Origin: Peromyscus leucopus
Lineage: Eukaryota > Chordata > Mammalia > Rodentia > Cricetidae
Reading direction: 5' to 3'
Assembly: GCF_004664715.2 (NCBI RefSeq)
Contig: NC_051063.1
Coordinates: forward strand, 115,864,829 to 115,928,828
Length of the DNA: 64,000 bases
Part shown: positions 12,471 to 24,005 of the stretch, in pieces
How the letters are laid out: every line of letters starts with the position of its first letter
Position numbering within the stretch: the first letter of the stretch is position 1
Notes under the pieces: model-generated
Database searches by the model: none
What the model saw: only the letters and a program-made list of their open reading frames with translations
What the model was told of the DNA's origin: nothing
Translations under genes and position numbers: made by a program

Positions 12471-13546
12471 TTGGGCATTAAGATATGAGCTGAAAATACA
12501 CTGGATTAACAGGACATGATGTACTCCCTATCTTCAAGTTGGTGAACATTTAATGCTATACAAAATTTATATGTAATGATTAGTTTAATGAAATTGTGAT
12601 GCCTTAGATTATTTCATTAGAATTTAGACATAGCTAAAATTGTACTATGAAAGGGACTCCAAGATACATAAGTATAGGAAGCTATCAAACATATTACTAG
12701 GTTTCCACACAAATTGATACTTGATGCTTGCAGAATGAGTAGAAGAAAGGTAGTCAGGAGAAGGAGCAAGAGGTTTGTAAATAAAGGAAACAGTGTGTAC
12801 TGTGGTCACATATTGGGAGAGGACATGAATACTTAGAGTCTGAAGGAAGTTGAGTTATAGGAGCACAGAGAGAGGGTGAGAGGGTAGCTTGTCCTGGTCA
12901 GGACCAGAAAGACAGCAGACCAACTACTCCACAGTAGTAAGCCTTATGAGTCATGCCTACCTTTGAAGTCAAAGGAAAGCCTTTAGAAGCCAGCACAAAT
13001 TGTCTTAAGGAGACTACTTCAGTGACAGAGTAGGACAGATTGGCAGGGAAGGGTGGTAGGTAGGTATGGGGAGACTATAATTCAAGTGACTAATGGCTGT
13101 AGTTTGTATTACTAGATCATTGGAAGAAATGAATGATGTGGGTAGGTTCTAGAAATAATTTAGGAAGTAACCATGAAATGTGATTGACTTAGAATGAGGG
13201 ATGAGGGAAAGGCAACTTTTGAGGATGACTCATAGGGTTGCGGCTTGAATAAGTTAGAGTGCTTAGAAAGGAACTGCATTGAGAATTTGGGTATATTGTA
13301 TTGAAGAGGCCTTTGAGACAGCTTCTCAGTCCCTGGGTCTAAGAATCATATCTCATATTGGCAATCATTTCTTGTTGAATGTTCTCTGTGGGTGTTGATC
13401 ATTCTTTGTCTAGGTTAGAAGCTGGAGGTTTCTTCAGAAGTCTCTGTATACCTCTGTCATTTACATACCCCAGTAGGAATGTGAAGTCACGCTAGTCTTT
13501 TTATCTTCTGGGTGCCATTTCTTTGCTGTACATGCTGGAGAGTTAA
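12471..13546. other. unique noncoding DNA
   Basis: Purine-rich, with no recognised repeat or gene. Confidence 0.4.
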
Positions 13547-13552
13547 CAGCTA
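13547..13552. repeat. target-site duplication, left copy (cagcta)
   Basis: Identical to 15,924-15,929. A 6-bp duplication is typical of class II (beta-type) LTR elements. Confidence 0.85.
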
Positions 13553-13784
13553 TGCTGTGGATATCACTCTATGTAAATAAAACACTGATGGCCAATGACC
13601 AGGCAGGAGGTAGGTGGGACAAGGAGAGAGGAGAATTCTGGGAAGCGGAAGGCAGGGAGAGACACTGCAGCCACCGCCAGGAGAAGAGCATGTAGAGACG
13701 CCGGTAAGCCACCAGCCACGTGGCAAGGTATAGATTTATAGAAATGGGTTAATTTAAGATAAAAGAACAGTCAGCAATAAGCCT
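13553..13784 (+). repeat. 5' LTR, downstream part missing
   Basis: This is 232 bp matching 15,583-15,814 with one difference (agtcagcaa versus agttagcaa). The remaining 109 bp of the LTR, which would hold the R/U5 end, and the adjacent primer-binding site are not found after it. The sequence from 13,785 onward is unrelated to the 3' LTR, so a deletion or recombination removed them. Confidence 0.85.
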
Positions 13785-14157
13785 TCAGCCAGCAGAGCCA
13801 GCAGCCACAGCGCCGTTTCAGGCTTACAATGGTACAGTTTAAAGCAATAGGCTCAAGGCTCAAGGTAATATAAAAAATAAGCCACGTAACGATGGCTACC
13901 ACACAGAGAATCTGGATTATGTTGTCTTTGATATTCGTAACTGAAGAAAAACATTTGATTACAAAAGCTGTTGAGTTATGCCAAAATGTATATTTTAAAA
14001 GTACCTTGACTTCAAAATTTGGATATAAGGATATGTTACTTTGGAAAAGAAGTTCTGCTTTTGTCTCCACAGAAAGCCAGAGGCTGTGGATTTGTTCCAG
14101 ATTAAGATACATCAGGTTTCACCAGCCAAGACCCCCTGAAAGGACTCCGATGACACC

Positions 14158-14403
14158 ATGGCCCAGATGATCCAACATCCAGACCGGTTTCAAGGCAACT
14201 GGTTCACACAATACAGCCTCACGGACTACCCCATAGGTCTAAAATTTTCTTTGTATCCCCATAAGATACAATGCCCCCCTCCAGCAGGAAGTAGTAAGAG
14301 ATGCTACGCCCAAATTCCCAAATATACCAAGCTGGCTTTAGAGGTGGAATTGGCTCACTCCCCCTCTAAACCCAGACATATTGCTTTAAAAAAAAATGGT
14401 TAA
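14158..14403 (+). other. 81-codon open frame inside the mys-like element, no known family
   Basis: The frame starts at a real ATG with a good context (accATGg) and is Pro/Lys-rich toward its end. I recognise no domain. It might be a relic of a retroviral reading frame captured in the element, or chance. The second copy at 43 kb is truncated before this region, so conservation cannot be tested within the window. Confidence 0.25.
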
Positions 14404-15582
14404 AAGATTCTTGTGTCCCAAATCAGAAGAGCCCTCTGGTGTGGGACAGAGAAAAACCAATATTTTTATTTAAAACAGGTTGATTATAAATGTGATCTCT
14501 TTCTAAAAAAGAAAAGGGGATATAATATGATATATAGGAGGATATGGAGATGATAAGATAAAAGGGTAGATTAATGAACCTACTTTTAAAGAATAACTTG
14601 TTTAAAATGTTTTACATTGGTATAGATTTTAGTTTATGTTTAAAATGTTTTACATTGGTATAAATTTTGGTTCATTGGTACAAACTTGAAGTTAATTTTG
14701 TTATACTCTCTCTATATATGTATATATTTCTATTCTTGTTTGAGGTGTTGTGTTTATATAACTCATTTAAAATTGTAATGGATAATTAAAAAATAGATTA
14801 ATAATTAGTCATCTATGATAATCATATCTGTAGCCATGTTAGTTAAGTCTTCTAGGTATACATAGATATATTTCAGATAGATAGGTAATCTTCAAACACT
14901 TCATAGACCTGGAGAATATGGCATTTAAATAACTTAGAATTCTGTTGATGTGAGACACAATTGCTCCTGGCTGCACCAATTGATCCCGAGAGAATGTTGG
15001 GCTTCTAAGACATTTCCATTTGGAAGTTTGTCTTTTTGGCACAAAATGGCCTACTGGGCAAAGAACTGCCCTTGCCTTGACGATTGACAGTACAAATGCA
15101 ATGCTGTCCTTTCTGGACAAGCGGGACACAAGGAAAGCGACCACTGTACTCTGCCAAGACAGGGTAAGATGGTCTCTCAGAATTCCTGCTTCTGAAAATG
15201 GTCTGTCAGATACTCTAGGTCTGTAGCCAATTTGAATGCACCAACAATGCTGAGAAACATTAGGTGACTATCCAGGCTGCCAGCTGTCTTGGTCTACTCT
15301 TCCAAGATTCCCGAAAGTTGCTTGCATCCATCTACCATTTCTCAGGTACCATTATGTTCCTTCTCAGGTCTTTGATGTGGTTGAAGGCTAGATAGTCGTA
15401 ATTTCCTCAGTTATGATAAAAGATAAGTTAGCTATAAAACCTTAAACTCACAAATATAAGATAGATAGGACATCTTCTTTAATATTGTAACTATAATTCT
15501 TGCTCGGTAATTGTTTTGTTATATGTAATTTTACCATGTTAAAGTTTAAACCTTCCTTTTTAAAAAAAGAAGAAAGGGGAAG

Positions 15583-15923
15583 TGCTGTGGATATCACTCT
15601 ATGTAAATAAAACACTGATGGCCAATGACCAGGCAGGAGGTAGGTGGGACAAGGAGAGAGGAGAATTCTGGGAAGCGGAAGGCAGGGAGAGACACTGCAG
15701 CCACCGCCAGGAGAAGAGCATGTAGAGACGCCGGTAAGCCACCAGCCACGTGGCAAGGTATAGATTTATAGAAATGGGTTAATTTAAGATAAAAGAACAG
15801 TTAGCAATAAGCCTGCCACGGCCATACAGTTTATAAGTGATATAAGCGTCTGAGTGATTATTTTATAAGTGGATTGTGGGACTGCGGGGCTTGGGGAACC
15901 TGGAGAGAAGCCCTCCAGCTACA
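15583..15923 (+). repeat. 3' LTR of mys-like element, 341 bp
   Basis: The LTR begins 'tgctgtggatatcactc' after the purine tract and ends 'ccctccagctaca'. An AATAAA lies about 20 bp from its start. Related LTRs occur at seven other places in the window. Confidence 0.88.
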
Positions 15924-15929
15924 CAGCTA
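15924..15929. repeat. target-site duplication, right copy (cagcta)
   Basis: Perfect repeat of 13,547-13,552. Confidence 0.85.
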
Positions 15930-16164
15930 TGTCTTGAATGTATAATGAGGGATGACGTCTACAAGCAGTATTTCAGTGGAGTGAATCAGATAGTTTCTTC
16001 CAAGTCTGTGAAATCAGCTGTAGCAATCTTTATTCAGGCCATAGATAGATGTGTATTAGAAAAAGTTCAAACAGCAAAAAACCACACATGAGTTGGGGTT
16101 TAAGTGGAGTTTATTTTAAAAAATGTGGGACGTTTAGGACAACCCAAGGTTAGTGCAAGCAAAC

Positions 16165-17460
16165 AACAATTGGCAAAAAACATTCACAAACAACAAAAAA
16201 CAAACAAATAGACCAACACTATCTCATCCCTTGTAATTGAATGGAGTAGGGAGTTCTGGCATTTGTTGATGGGATATATATGTAATATATGTAATATAAT
16301 ATAATTAGATCATTTCCTCCTCCCCTTTCCTCAAATACCTCTCCTGTACTCCCTTGTTCTTTTTCAAATTCATGATCTCCTTTTCTTGAAATTTCTTTAA
16401 CTGTGTATATGTGTGCATTCTTACATCTACAGATACAACCTGCTCAATCTGTATAATGTTACTTATATGTACATGTTTTCAGAGCTTGCCATTTAGTGTT
16501 GGGTAACCAGTTGGTGTGCTCTTCCCTGGGAAGACTATTTCTTTAGACCTCAGCTTTCCTCTGTTGCCTGTAGTAATTTTTCTAGGATTGAAGTCTCATG
16601 AGCTTTCCCCCCTTCTACAATAGCATGTTTATTGGTGTCCTCCTTGTTAAGGCTGGTTTAGGCAGCCATATTAGTGAGACTTCATGTGTGTGTGTAGCTT
16701 CTCTGATATTTCTAGAGGACATAATCTCACTGCAAACTTCCTCTTCCTCTGGTTCTTACAATCTTTCCATCCCCTCCCATTCCACAATTATTCCTGAGCC
16801 TTAAGTTCAAAAGTTGTGTTGTAGATTTATTAGTTGTGACTAGGTTGTACAACTCTGTATTTTGATCAGTTATAGTTTCCTGTCATGGTCTAGATCTGTT
16901 ACGAAGAGAAGTTTCCTTGCTGATTGATGAGGACTACAATTATCTGTAAGTATAATGACAAATATTGAGAATGTAGTTAGGGATTATGCTGGTTTAGTAA
17001 AGTGGCAGTTGTAGGTTCTCCAAGATCCATGGTTTTACCATCCCTGGGTAATTGGCTAGGTTTCTAGGACCAGGCATGATTTCCCTCTTATTGAATGGGT
17101 CTTAAGACCAATGAGAGAGCTGTTGGTTACCACCAAGGGATTCATGCTACTCCTGCATCCTTAGGGTTATAGTGCCATTCTGGCCATTGTTGTGGGTCAT
17201 AAGCTTCATAGCTAGATAGGCCTATTGATCACTTCCCTTCTTGGGAAGTTTGCATGACACCTTCTTGTACCAGAAAAGCTAGTCCTCAAGGAGGGTGCTG
17301 TCACGTCAGGTCCTTTGGGTCTGTGTCTAAAGTGCATGATGTCCGCAGAAGGTAACATTTGATCTTGACTTTGAGGCTAGAATTCTAGATTTCCAATGTA
17401 CAAATGGGGAATAGGTTTAATAAACTTACATGGAAGGTGATGAGGCCTCATGGAGCTGAG
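16165..17460 (-). mobile_element. Lx-type L1 3' UTR, minus orientation
   Basis: Phrases of the rodent Lx 3' UTR occur in order: 'tgctcttccctgggaagact', 'cataatctcactgcaaactt', 'gagaagtttccttgctgatt', 'gggattatgctggtttagta', 'agctagtcctcaaggagg' (from 'agct' at 17,278). The part at 16,600-17,040 is homologous to 45,270-45,655. No ORF2 sequence is attached. The L1 identity comes from memory of mouse and rat Lx consensus. Confidence 0.65.
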
Positions 17461-17544
17461 GAAAACTCCTTCAAAGCTCCATAACTTAGTTTTTTCACTA
17501 TTTATTATTGCACACTGAAGTCACCAGATATTTTTGGTTTATTT

Positions 17545-17660
17545 TCTAGCTGTGGACCTCAGACTCTTCTTTTGGCAAATGGGAATGGTACTGTCTACTT
17601 AGTGGGGCTGACGAAAGGACTTCAGCACAGAAAATACATGTGAAAGTCTCTTCTACGTTT
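17545..17660 (+). repeat. MIR SINE fragment (3' half)
   Basis: 'ctcttcttttggcaaatggg' then 'atggtactgtctacttagt' follows the MIR 3' consensus ('ctcatctgtaaaatgggaat...'). Confidence 0.55.
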
Positions 17661-18325
17661 TAAAGTGTTACGTGTAATGAAGTAGAGAGGACGCTGAAGG
17701 TAGTAATTACTAACTGATTGTGGAAATCAATTCTTTTGGCCTTAGTTTTGTCAACAGAAAAACCAGATGATAAAACATACATTGAGTTTTGTTTTGTTTG
17801 AAGATGAAACAAGCCAATATAGCAGAGACTCTAATGTAAAACACCTAGGGAAGGATTATTATTTTATCCATTCTTTATCTTTCAGTTATTTCATTCCTAG
17901 AAGTTATTATAACTTATACATTACAAATACATCTCTGTATTTTCTATAGTATGTGTATAGGACTCTTCATTCCATCATGGTTTTTGATAAGAATATGTGG
18001 CCATCTGTGGTACACTTGAAATGTTGGCCTGGTGGGTATTTTAATTGCACTTTTAACTCCCCAAATTACTGTGGAAACCTAGTGCATTGTGAAATATAGT
18101 ATATTGCAATGCATTATAGAAAACTTCTTGAGATTTATTCTGTTCAAGTAATGCATGAAATACCATTAAGGTTTGTGAAGGCTTGTGTTCCTTATAAAGA
18201 ATGAAAAAAACCAAGTAATAAAAACAATGAAGTAGAAACAGAGTCTGGTTTAGGGTGAAATGGATATAAAATGTAACATGCCCAACCTCCTCAGAATTCA
18301 ATATGAATAATACTGTAATATAGTA
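17661..18325. other. unique AT-rich noncoding DNA
   Basis: Nothing recognised. Confidence 0.35.
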
Positions 18326-18600
18326 TTTAAAAAATGGAAATCAACGGTTAATGAAAAAAGAGGATATAAATTTGAAAGGCAGCAAAGATTGGCTTATGGA
18401 AGGTTTGAGGGAGGAAAGGGAATGGGGGGAACTATGTAATTATATTATAATCTCAAAATGTATATTTAATAACTAAAAATAGAAAATGTAACAAGAGTGG
18501 GGAAAAATAAAAACAAAGCAAAGAACAAGAACAACAACAACTACAAAAAAAAAAAACAAAAAAAAAACAAAACAAAACAAAAAAAACCAGAAGTCACTAC
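18326..18600 (+). mobile_element. L1 3' end, plus orientation, with A-rich tail
   Basis: 'gaaaaaagaggatataaatt', 'ggaaggtttgagggagga' and 'gtaattatattataatctca' match the terminal part of Lx-type L1s, also seen at 45,910-46,030. An A-rich stretch with (AAAAC)n follows to about 18,590. Confidence 0.7.
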
Positions 18601-21470
18601 ACTGTTCCAGTGGCTTTTCCCTGATTTTGTAATAAACAAAGTTCTGCTGAAACAGGGTCAGCATTAGGAGAGGAAACATGGCAAGGTCATAAAGCAGGAG
18701 CACCTTCTCTTTTTCTTGGCACTGTTTAGCAATGCCTGAGAGTCCATGCCTTGTGATACTTGGGACTGTAGCACCACCCTGTTCACAGATGGGCCCATCA
18801 CTTATAAGGCAAAGACATCATTGGAAGCAAAACAATTTGCATCTACTTGTGGGCAATTTGCCCAGAATCTTGCAGAGTCCAGGATGAAGGGTGTTAGAAA
18901 GGTCTCAGGGATAAAGAGGCTAGCCGTGGACTTACTCCTTCAGTGAGCAGTAGCCATCTGGCCAAGGGCAAGTGATTGTTGTCATCAACAGTCTACTATC
19001 ATTAATTTTAGAAAACAGGTTTGACTTTGTCACATTAAATCTGAGCCCTGTAGCTAAGGACAGCAGAAATGTTTGCTGTTCTTCGGTATTACTGCCCTAT
19101 ACCTGCCTGAACCTGACAGTGACAGCCAGGGCTTGCTTACTATGGATTCTTTACCCTACAATAAGCTGTACAAGTGCTAAGAAGTTTATCGGCCCATAGT
19201 GCATCTACTACTCAGCCCACTTTATAAATTAAATATGGTGTCTATATATAGTAGTGTATGCATTTCCTGTGCCTATATTGGTTACCTGGGTTTACAGAAG
19301 TGACACTTTTGGTAACGAAAGCTGAGCATTTTGTTCCATATGCATGTGTTGTGTGTGAGTTGTGAATGGTTGTGTGGTTTATTTAGGTTCTTTAAAACTG
19401 TCACACATGAAAATTTCTGTAAGCTCAACTAGGTTGGTGATTTTCATGACCCTGACACATAGACTCAAAGCTTGTGTTGCTTCTTAATGTCACTGTTGTA
19501 TTTTGTAGTAAGTGTAGAAATAACCATGTCATAGGGAAAAGAAAGAATATGATTAAATAAAAAAGAAATAAGAAAAGAGAGGTGGGAATAAGGTGGGTGT
19601 AGTGGGTGAATGTAAAAATGAGAGGAAGTAATGGCAGGGGTTCTGAATTAATGGGTGAGAGTGTGGAGAAGAAGCGCTTGCTGTTCTAAGACTGTTTAAA
19701 ATTCTGAGGTTACAAAAACTCAGCTTCATGGAACATCGTATGTATGCTGAGGGAGCTAGGTATTATCTGTCAGTCATTACTGCTCAGTTATAGGGCCCAA
19801 GTGGTTGTAGCTATTACAAGCCTGTTATATAATGTTAGGATGTTTTTTCAATAATATATAACATGTACTTATTGTACCAATCTGAGTTTTGGGCATCTGG
19901 ATATATTTAGAGTCCCGGGGCATAAATTGTCTTTTATTAGTCAATTCTTTTTGAAGGAGATTGTGGATCCAAAATGAGTGTTGGAGAATATCAAAAGTCT
20001 CTAAATTAATTCTTTAAATTTAAATTCTCTAAAAGCAATTTTCATGTTTCCTTGAACAAATTGACTGCAGAAATTGCCATTTCCTAAGTGCCCATAACTG
20101 TGTGAAATACTGTTTATCGCAACAATTGTTTCACTTTAATGATATAACAGTCTGGTAAAGTAGACAGTGTTTAGACAGAGAAAAGGATGTTTAGCAAGGT
20201 TAAGTGGAAATTTTCAGATGTGAGTCTTTCTTCTATACCATGTTGTCTCTCATGTTTACTTAGATTGGGAACCACATTGAGCTCTACTGTGTCTACTAGT
20301 CGAACTGAATGCTATGGGTTAGGAGTAGATTTGAAGACATTTCCATGAACCGAGCTATTGTTATTCTTGTATTAAGCTATTAACATTTTCCTTGATAATA
20401 ATAGGTTGTATATTCAAAGCATGAAAAACAGTTCATTGTATTTTATCCTTAGCATATAAAGGATGCTGTTATTTACATTGTACAGAAAAAGAAGCTCACA
20501 ACGTTGTACTCAGAGTTGAGTAGAAGTTGATGCTTAATGATATCCAGTAGATGACAGAATCCACAGAGAGAGAGTTTTTCTGTGGGTTTTGTGGTCCTTT
20601 GGATGTTGTGAGCAGAGCTACTGCTTGTGTTTGTACTGTGCTGTCATTTCCAGGAAGACTGTGCAGGAAATAGCTTTAAAAGATAGGCACAGTGTTTTGC
20701 TGTGGAGCACAAGTCGGGCGTGCCTAATGTTCGCATAGTGACGACAAGAAGATAGAAGCTTCTTTTGGAACATGAGGTAGGCATGTTTACTGCTGATGAT
20801 AAACATTCTGGGCCCTTACGCTCACAGTTCTCTTTTATAGCACGGCCCACTGCGAGCGCAAGTGTCCCTGTTATTGGCACATGAAATTAGAGTTCACAGT
20901 ACTGACAAAGCTGCCAATACTCTGCCAGTTGCTGTTGTGAGTCACAAATGTTGAGTCAGGGGTTCTAGTGCTAGCGCTGATGTTAACTGTGGTGGGAGTA
21001 TATCTTAGCTTTCAGGAGGATGCAAACCTGAGCTTTTCAAAACCCTTGACAGATTCTAGATTCAGGTTCAAGACAATGTGAATTCACAGGCTACTTTCTC
21101 TACTTTTGTGGTTTGGGGCTGGAAGTTGTGTTTAATGTTATATTGTATAAGCAAAGTACAATCATCCTGCCTCCTCTTTCTTTCCTCATGAGGGTATCTT
21201 TTAATTAAAAACATTCATGGTGGGAAAATGGCAGTTTGTATTCCTATCTGTTTCTGGTTTCTTGTCCTGCCACTTTAGAAGGGGTGGAAAGTCTAACTGT
21301 GGCACCCTGTGTTCCTTCATCAACTCAGTAGAGCTGAGGAAGGAGTCTGTGGTTGTCTGATTCTGTGGGTTGGGGGCAGGTCAGGTGAAAGAGCAGCTGT
21401 TTGCTTCTTGTCCACTTCCCTTGTCATAACAAGGAAGATATCGGCTTAATAATAGTTTACAATAGTTTGT
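18601..21470. other. unique noncoding DNA, 2.9 kb
   Basis: The longest block with little recognisable repeat content. A weak MIR-like stretch lies near 20,470-20,540. CpGs cluster slightly at 20,815-20,870, and two TGAGTCA motifs occur at 20,938 and 20,952. No exon with splice signals or conserved motif is evident. Confidence 0.4.
20938..20958. promoter_or_regulatory. paired AP-1-type sites (TGAGTCA)
   Basis: Two exact TGAGTCA heptamers start 14 bp apart (20,938-20,944 and 20,952-20,958). The first sits in a partly palindromic TGTGAGTCACA. Exact AP-1/MAF-half sites in pairs can mark enhancers, but heptamers are common by chance, so function is not shown. Confidence 0.3.
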
Positions 21471-21474
21471 AATT

Positions 21475-21845
21475 GCACACTTGACACATCGCAGAGGAGT
21501 AATTGTCTAGATTAGGTTGGTGTGGGGGCATGTCTGTGGGACCTCCTTGTTTGAGTTAATTCAAGTGGGAAGACCCACTCTTCACGTGGGCAGCAGCATC
21601 ACCTGATCAGGGGATCCTGGCCTGTAAGAGTGGACAGAGCAAACAGAATACTGCCATGCCTGCATTGGTCCATTGCTCTCCGCTCTTAACTGTGGATGTC
21701 ATGTGACCAGATATTTCAAGTTCCTGTTGCCTTGACTTCCACACAAATAGGGGCTTCCAGCTGAAATTGTGAGCCAAATAAACCTTTTTTTATCAGACCT
21801 TTTGTTTTTTTTTAATAATAGCAACAGAAAATGAAACCTGATAAA
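21475..21845 (+). repeat. rodent interspersed repeat, LTR- or hAT-like
   Basis: 'gtgggaagacccactcttca', 'gtgggcagcagcatcacctg', 'attgctctccgctcttaact', 'attgtgagccaaataaacc' match a rodent repeat I remember that ends in AATAAAcc and 'agcaacagaaaatgaa'. The family is not certain. Confidence 0.6.
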
Positions 21846-23009
21846 TCTAAATTAACATCTCAATACCAGTTGTTTAGTTTAGTAAGGCTGTCTTGTATTA
21901 ATTTGTCCCATAAGCTCAAGTTGTCAGTGATACCTTTCCTATGTACAATACTTCACAAGCTGTAAATAAAAAAATAAAACAGTGGTCATCTATTTGATCA
22001 TAGCAATAATTCTGAGAGAGAAGAAAGGCTTTAGGTTCAGCAGAATGTTTCACTTACACAGTTCCAGAAATAGAACACTAATCAAGATCTACTGTCTTTC
22101 TTGTGCCTACTGATTCTGGATCCTGTATCTCTACAACAATCTTATAAAATTTTTTGGAACTATCACTTATGTTTCTTATAAGGCAACTCATGTTTAAACT
22201 AGTAATCAGTGTACAGCCTACTAAAATGAGTAACAACCTTAATAGTCTTTAGGAAGCAATCCAATCCATGCTTCTCCAATGGCCCAAACTAAGGGAAGTA
22301 TGGAGATGCTGCTAGGAAGTCAGGGCTCCATGGTAAGCATTAGATATATACCGAGCGAGTGACAGATGGATGATATTCATCTTATTCTCCCACCCTCAGT
22401 GTATCTGACACATAGGACACTGATGATTTTATTACCATCACAGAGGAATGTCACCAGACACTTTTCAGAATAAAAACTCCCCCATCTGTATAAGTGTCTT
22501 GAGAAATTATCTTTTCCTGTTTTCTCTCTTCTAATTTCCTCACACTTTTATTTCACATGGCATACAATGTACTGTGTTTATGACTGAGGATACTACAGTA
22601 ATGGATGACATATAACCTCTCTGTTTAAGTAGCACTTCAAAGCAATTTCAGATGTGTACCTAACCAACAAGGAGTCAAAAAAGAATACAGGAAAATTGTA
22701 ATTCAAGGAGGGGCTATCAGTGTAACTGAGCAAAAGAATGTTAAATGATGTTCAATTAGTGTCAGAGACAAAATCTTTATGAGGTAGACGCGTTTGAATT
22801 GAGTTTTTCTGGATAAATGGGATTTTGTGTTTTAGATAAAGAGAATTGCCTATATCTCATAGAAGGAACTGCATGGATATAAAGCTAGAAAAATGAGTGT
22901 TACATTGAGAGAAACAAAGATGTATAGTTTCATTGGAAAATATAATAGACAGTGAAGATGGAGAAACAGAAGTTAGATTGAAGGATTTATTTGAAAGAGC
23001 TCTCCCTCT
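21846..23009. other. unique noncoding DNA
   Basis: No gene or clear repeat recognised. Confidence 0.35.
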
Positions 23010-23031
23010 TTTTCCATTTTTATGCATATGT

Positions 23032-23083
<52 letters not shown>

Positions 23084-23370
23084 TTTTGCATGTATATGGG
23101 CACAAGAGTGTATCTGTGTGCTGCTGGGAATCATCTGTCCACCTTATTCATTGAAGTAGTCTCCCTCAATCAAATCCTGAGCTCATTCATAGGTTAGTCT
23201 TACTATACAGCTTGCTCTGTGATCCTAGCCTCTGTCTTCCAACGCTGTAGTTACAGGAGGGCAGCCATGACCACCCTCATTTTATGTGGGTTCTGGGGAT
23301 CTTAGTTATGGCCCTCATGCTTGTGTGAATGTGTTTTAACCACCAAGCCATCTCTCTAGCGTTCTTTACT
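23010..23370 (-). repeat. B3 SINE with (GT)n
   Basis: A (GT)n tract at about 23,033-23,085 is the tail side of a reverse-complement B3. The right end 'aaccaccaagccatctctct' corresponds to the SINE head. The middle is diverged. Confidence 0.65.
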
Positions 23371-23729
23371 TCATCCTCAAGACTGTTGCATTATAACTAC
23401 ATATATTGACCAGATTTTGCAAACACATAAACTAAAACTTAGAAAATGTTTCCCTGTGACATAATCCCAGTGACCAAGTAAAACTCCCAGGCAAGTTTTC
23501 TTCCTCTAATACTGAAGATACCCAATGTGGAAAGTGATCTCCTCAATAGGATCTTTTGATTACTATTAAAGAAAGGAATACAGTCAAAGTGTCTGAGGTA
23601 AGTTCTTGGAGATAATTGTAGTTTCTTCTCATGTTCTTATTCAGGGATTCTTAAACTTTAGGATGCACATAAGTAACATGGGATTTTGTTTCAGTAGCCA
23701 CAGAAAAGCATCTGAGATTCTGTATTTCT
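23371..23729. other. unique noncoding DNA
   Basis: Nothing recognised. Confidence 0.35.
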
Positions 23730-23772
23730 TTTTCCGTAAGATTTCTTTACTTTTATGAATGCAACTGTTACC

Positions 23773-23832
<60 letters not shown>

Positions 23833-24005
23833 TGCGTGAGATTTGCATGCCTGGTACTTATGAGGGCCGAAAATGGGTGTCAGATCTTCTGGAATTGATG
23901 TAGGTAGAATTGATTGATCAGATCAATCTGTCTGATGTGCCTTCTGGGAACTAAAACCAAGTCTGCTAGTAAGCACTCTTAAGCACTGAGCTATCTCTGC
24001 AGCCT
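23730..24005 (-). repeat. B2/B3 SINE with long (GT)n
   Basis: The GT run at about 23,774-23,836 is followed by 'gggtgtcagatcttctggaa', 'gaactaaaaccaagtctgct' and 'gcactgagctatctctgcag', a reverse-complement B2/B3. Confidence 0.75.

Larger units (their letters stand above)
13553..15923 (+). mobile_element. mys-like non-autonomous LTR retrotransposon, 2.37 kb
   Basis: The element is bounded by TG...CA and a 6-bp duplication. It has a complete 341-bp 3' LTR (15,583-15,923), preceded by a polypurine tract near 15,569-15,582. The 5' LTR matches the 3' LTR for 232 bp with one mismatch, then diverges abruptly. No gag, protease, reverse transcriptase or integrase frame is present; the longest ATG frame, 14,158-14,403 (81 codons), has no motif I know. 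The LTR length and size resemble Peromyscus mys elements (about 2.8 kb with LTRs near 340 bp, from memory). It would depend on another element's enzymes for movement. Its 3' interior recurs at 43.1 kb and, more diverged, at 27.6-28.9 kb on the other strand. Confidence 0.85.

Noticed and set aside
15020..15226. 68-codon frame shared with 43,590-43,796 as a possible small protein
   Set aside because: It begins at TTG, not ATG, in both copies; shared openness may just reflect recent common origin. Kept only as a weak finding about uneven divergence.
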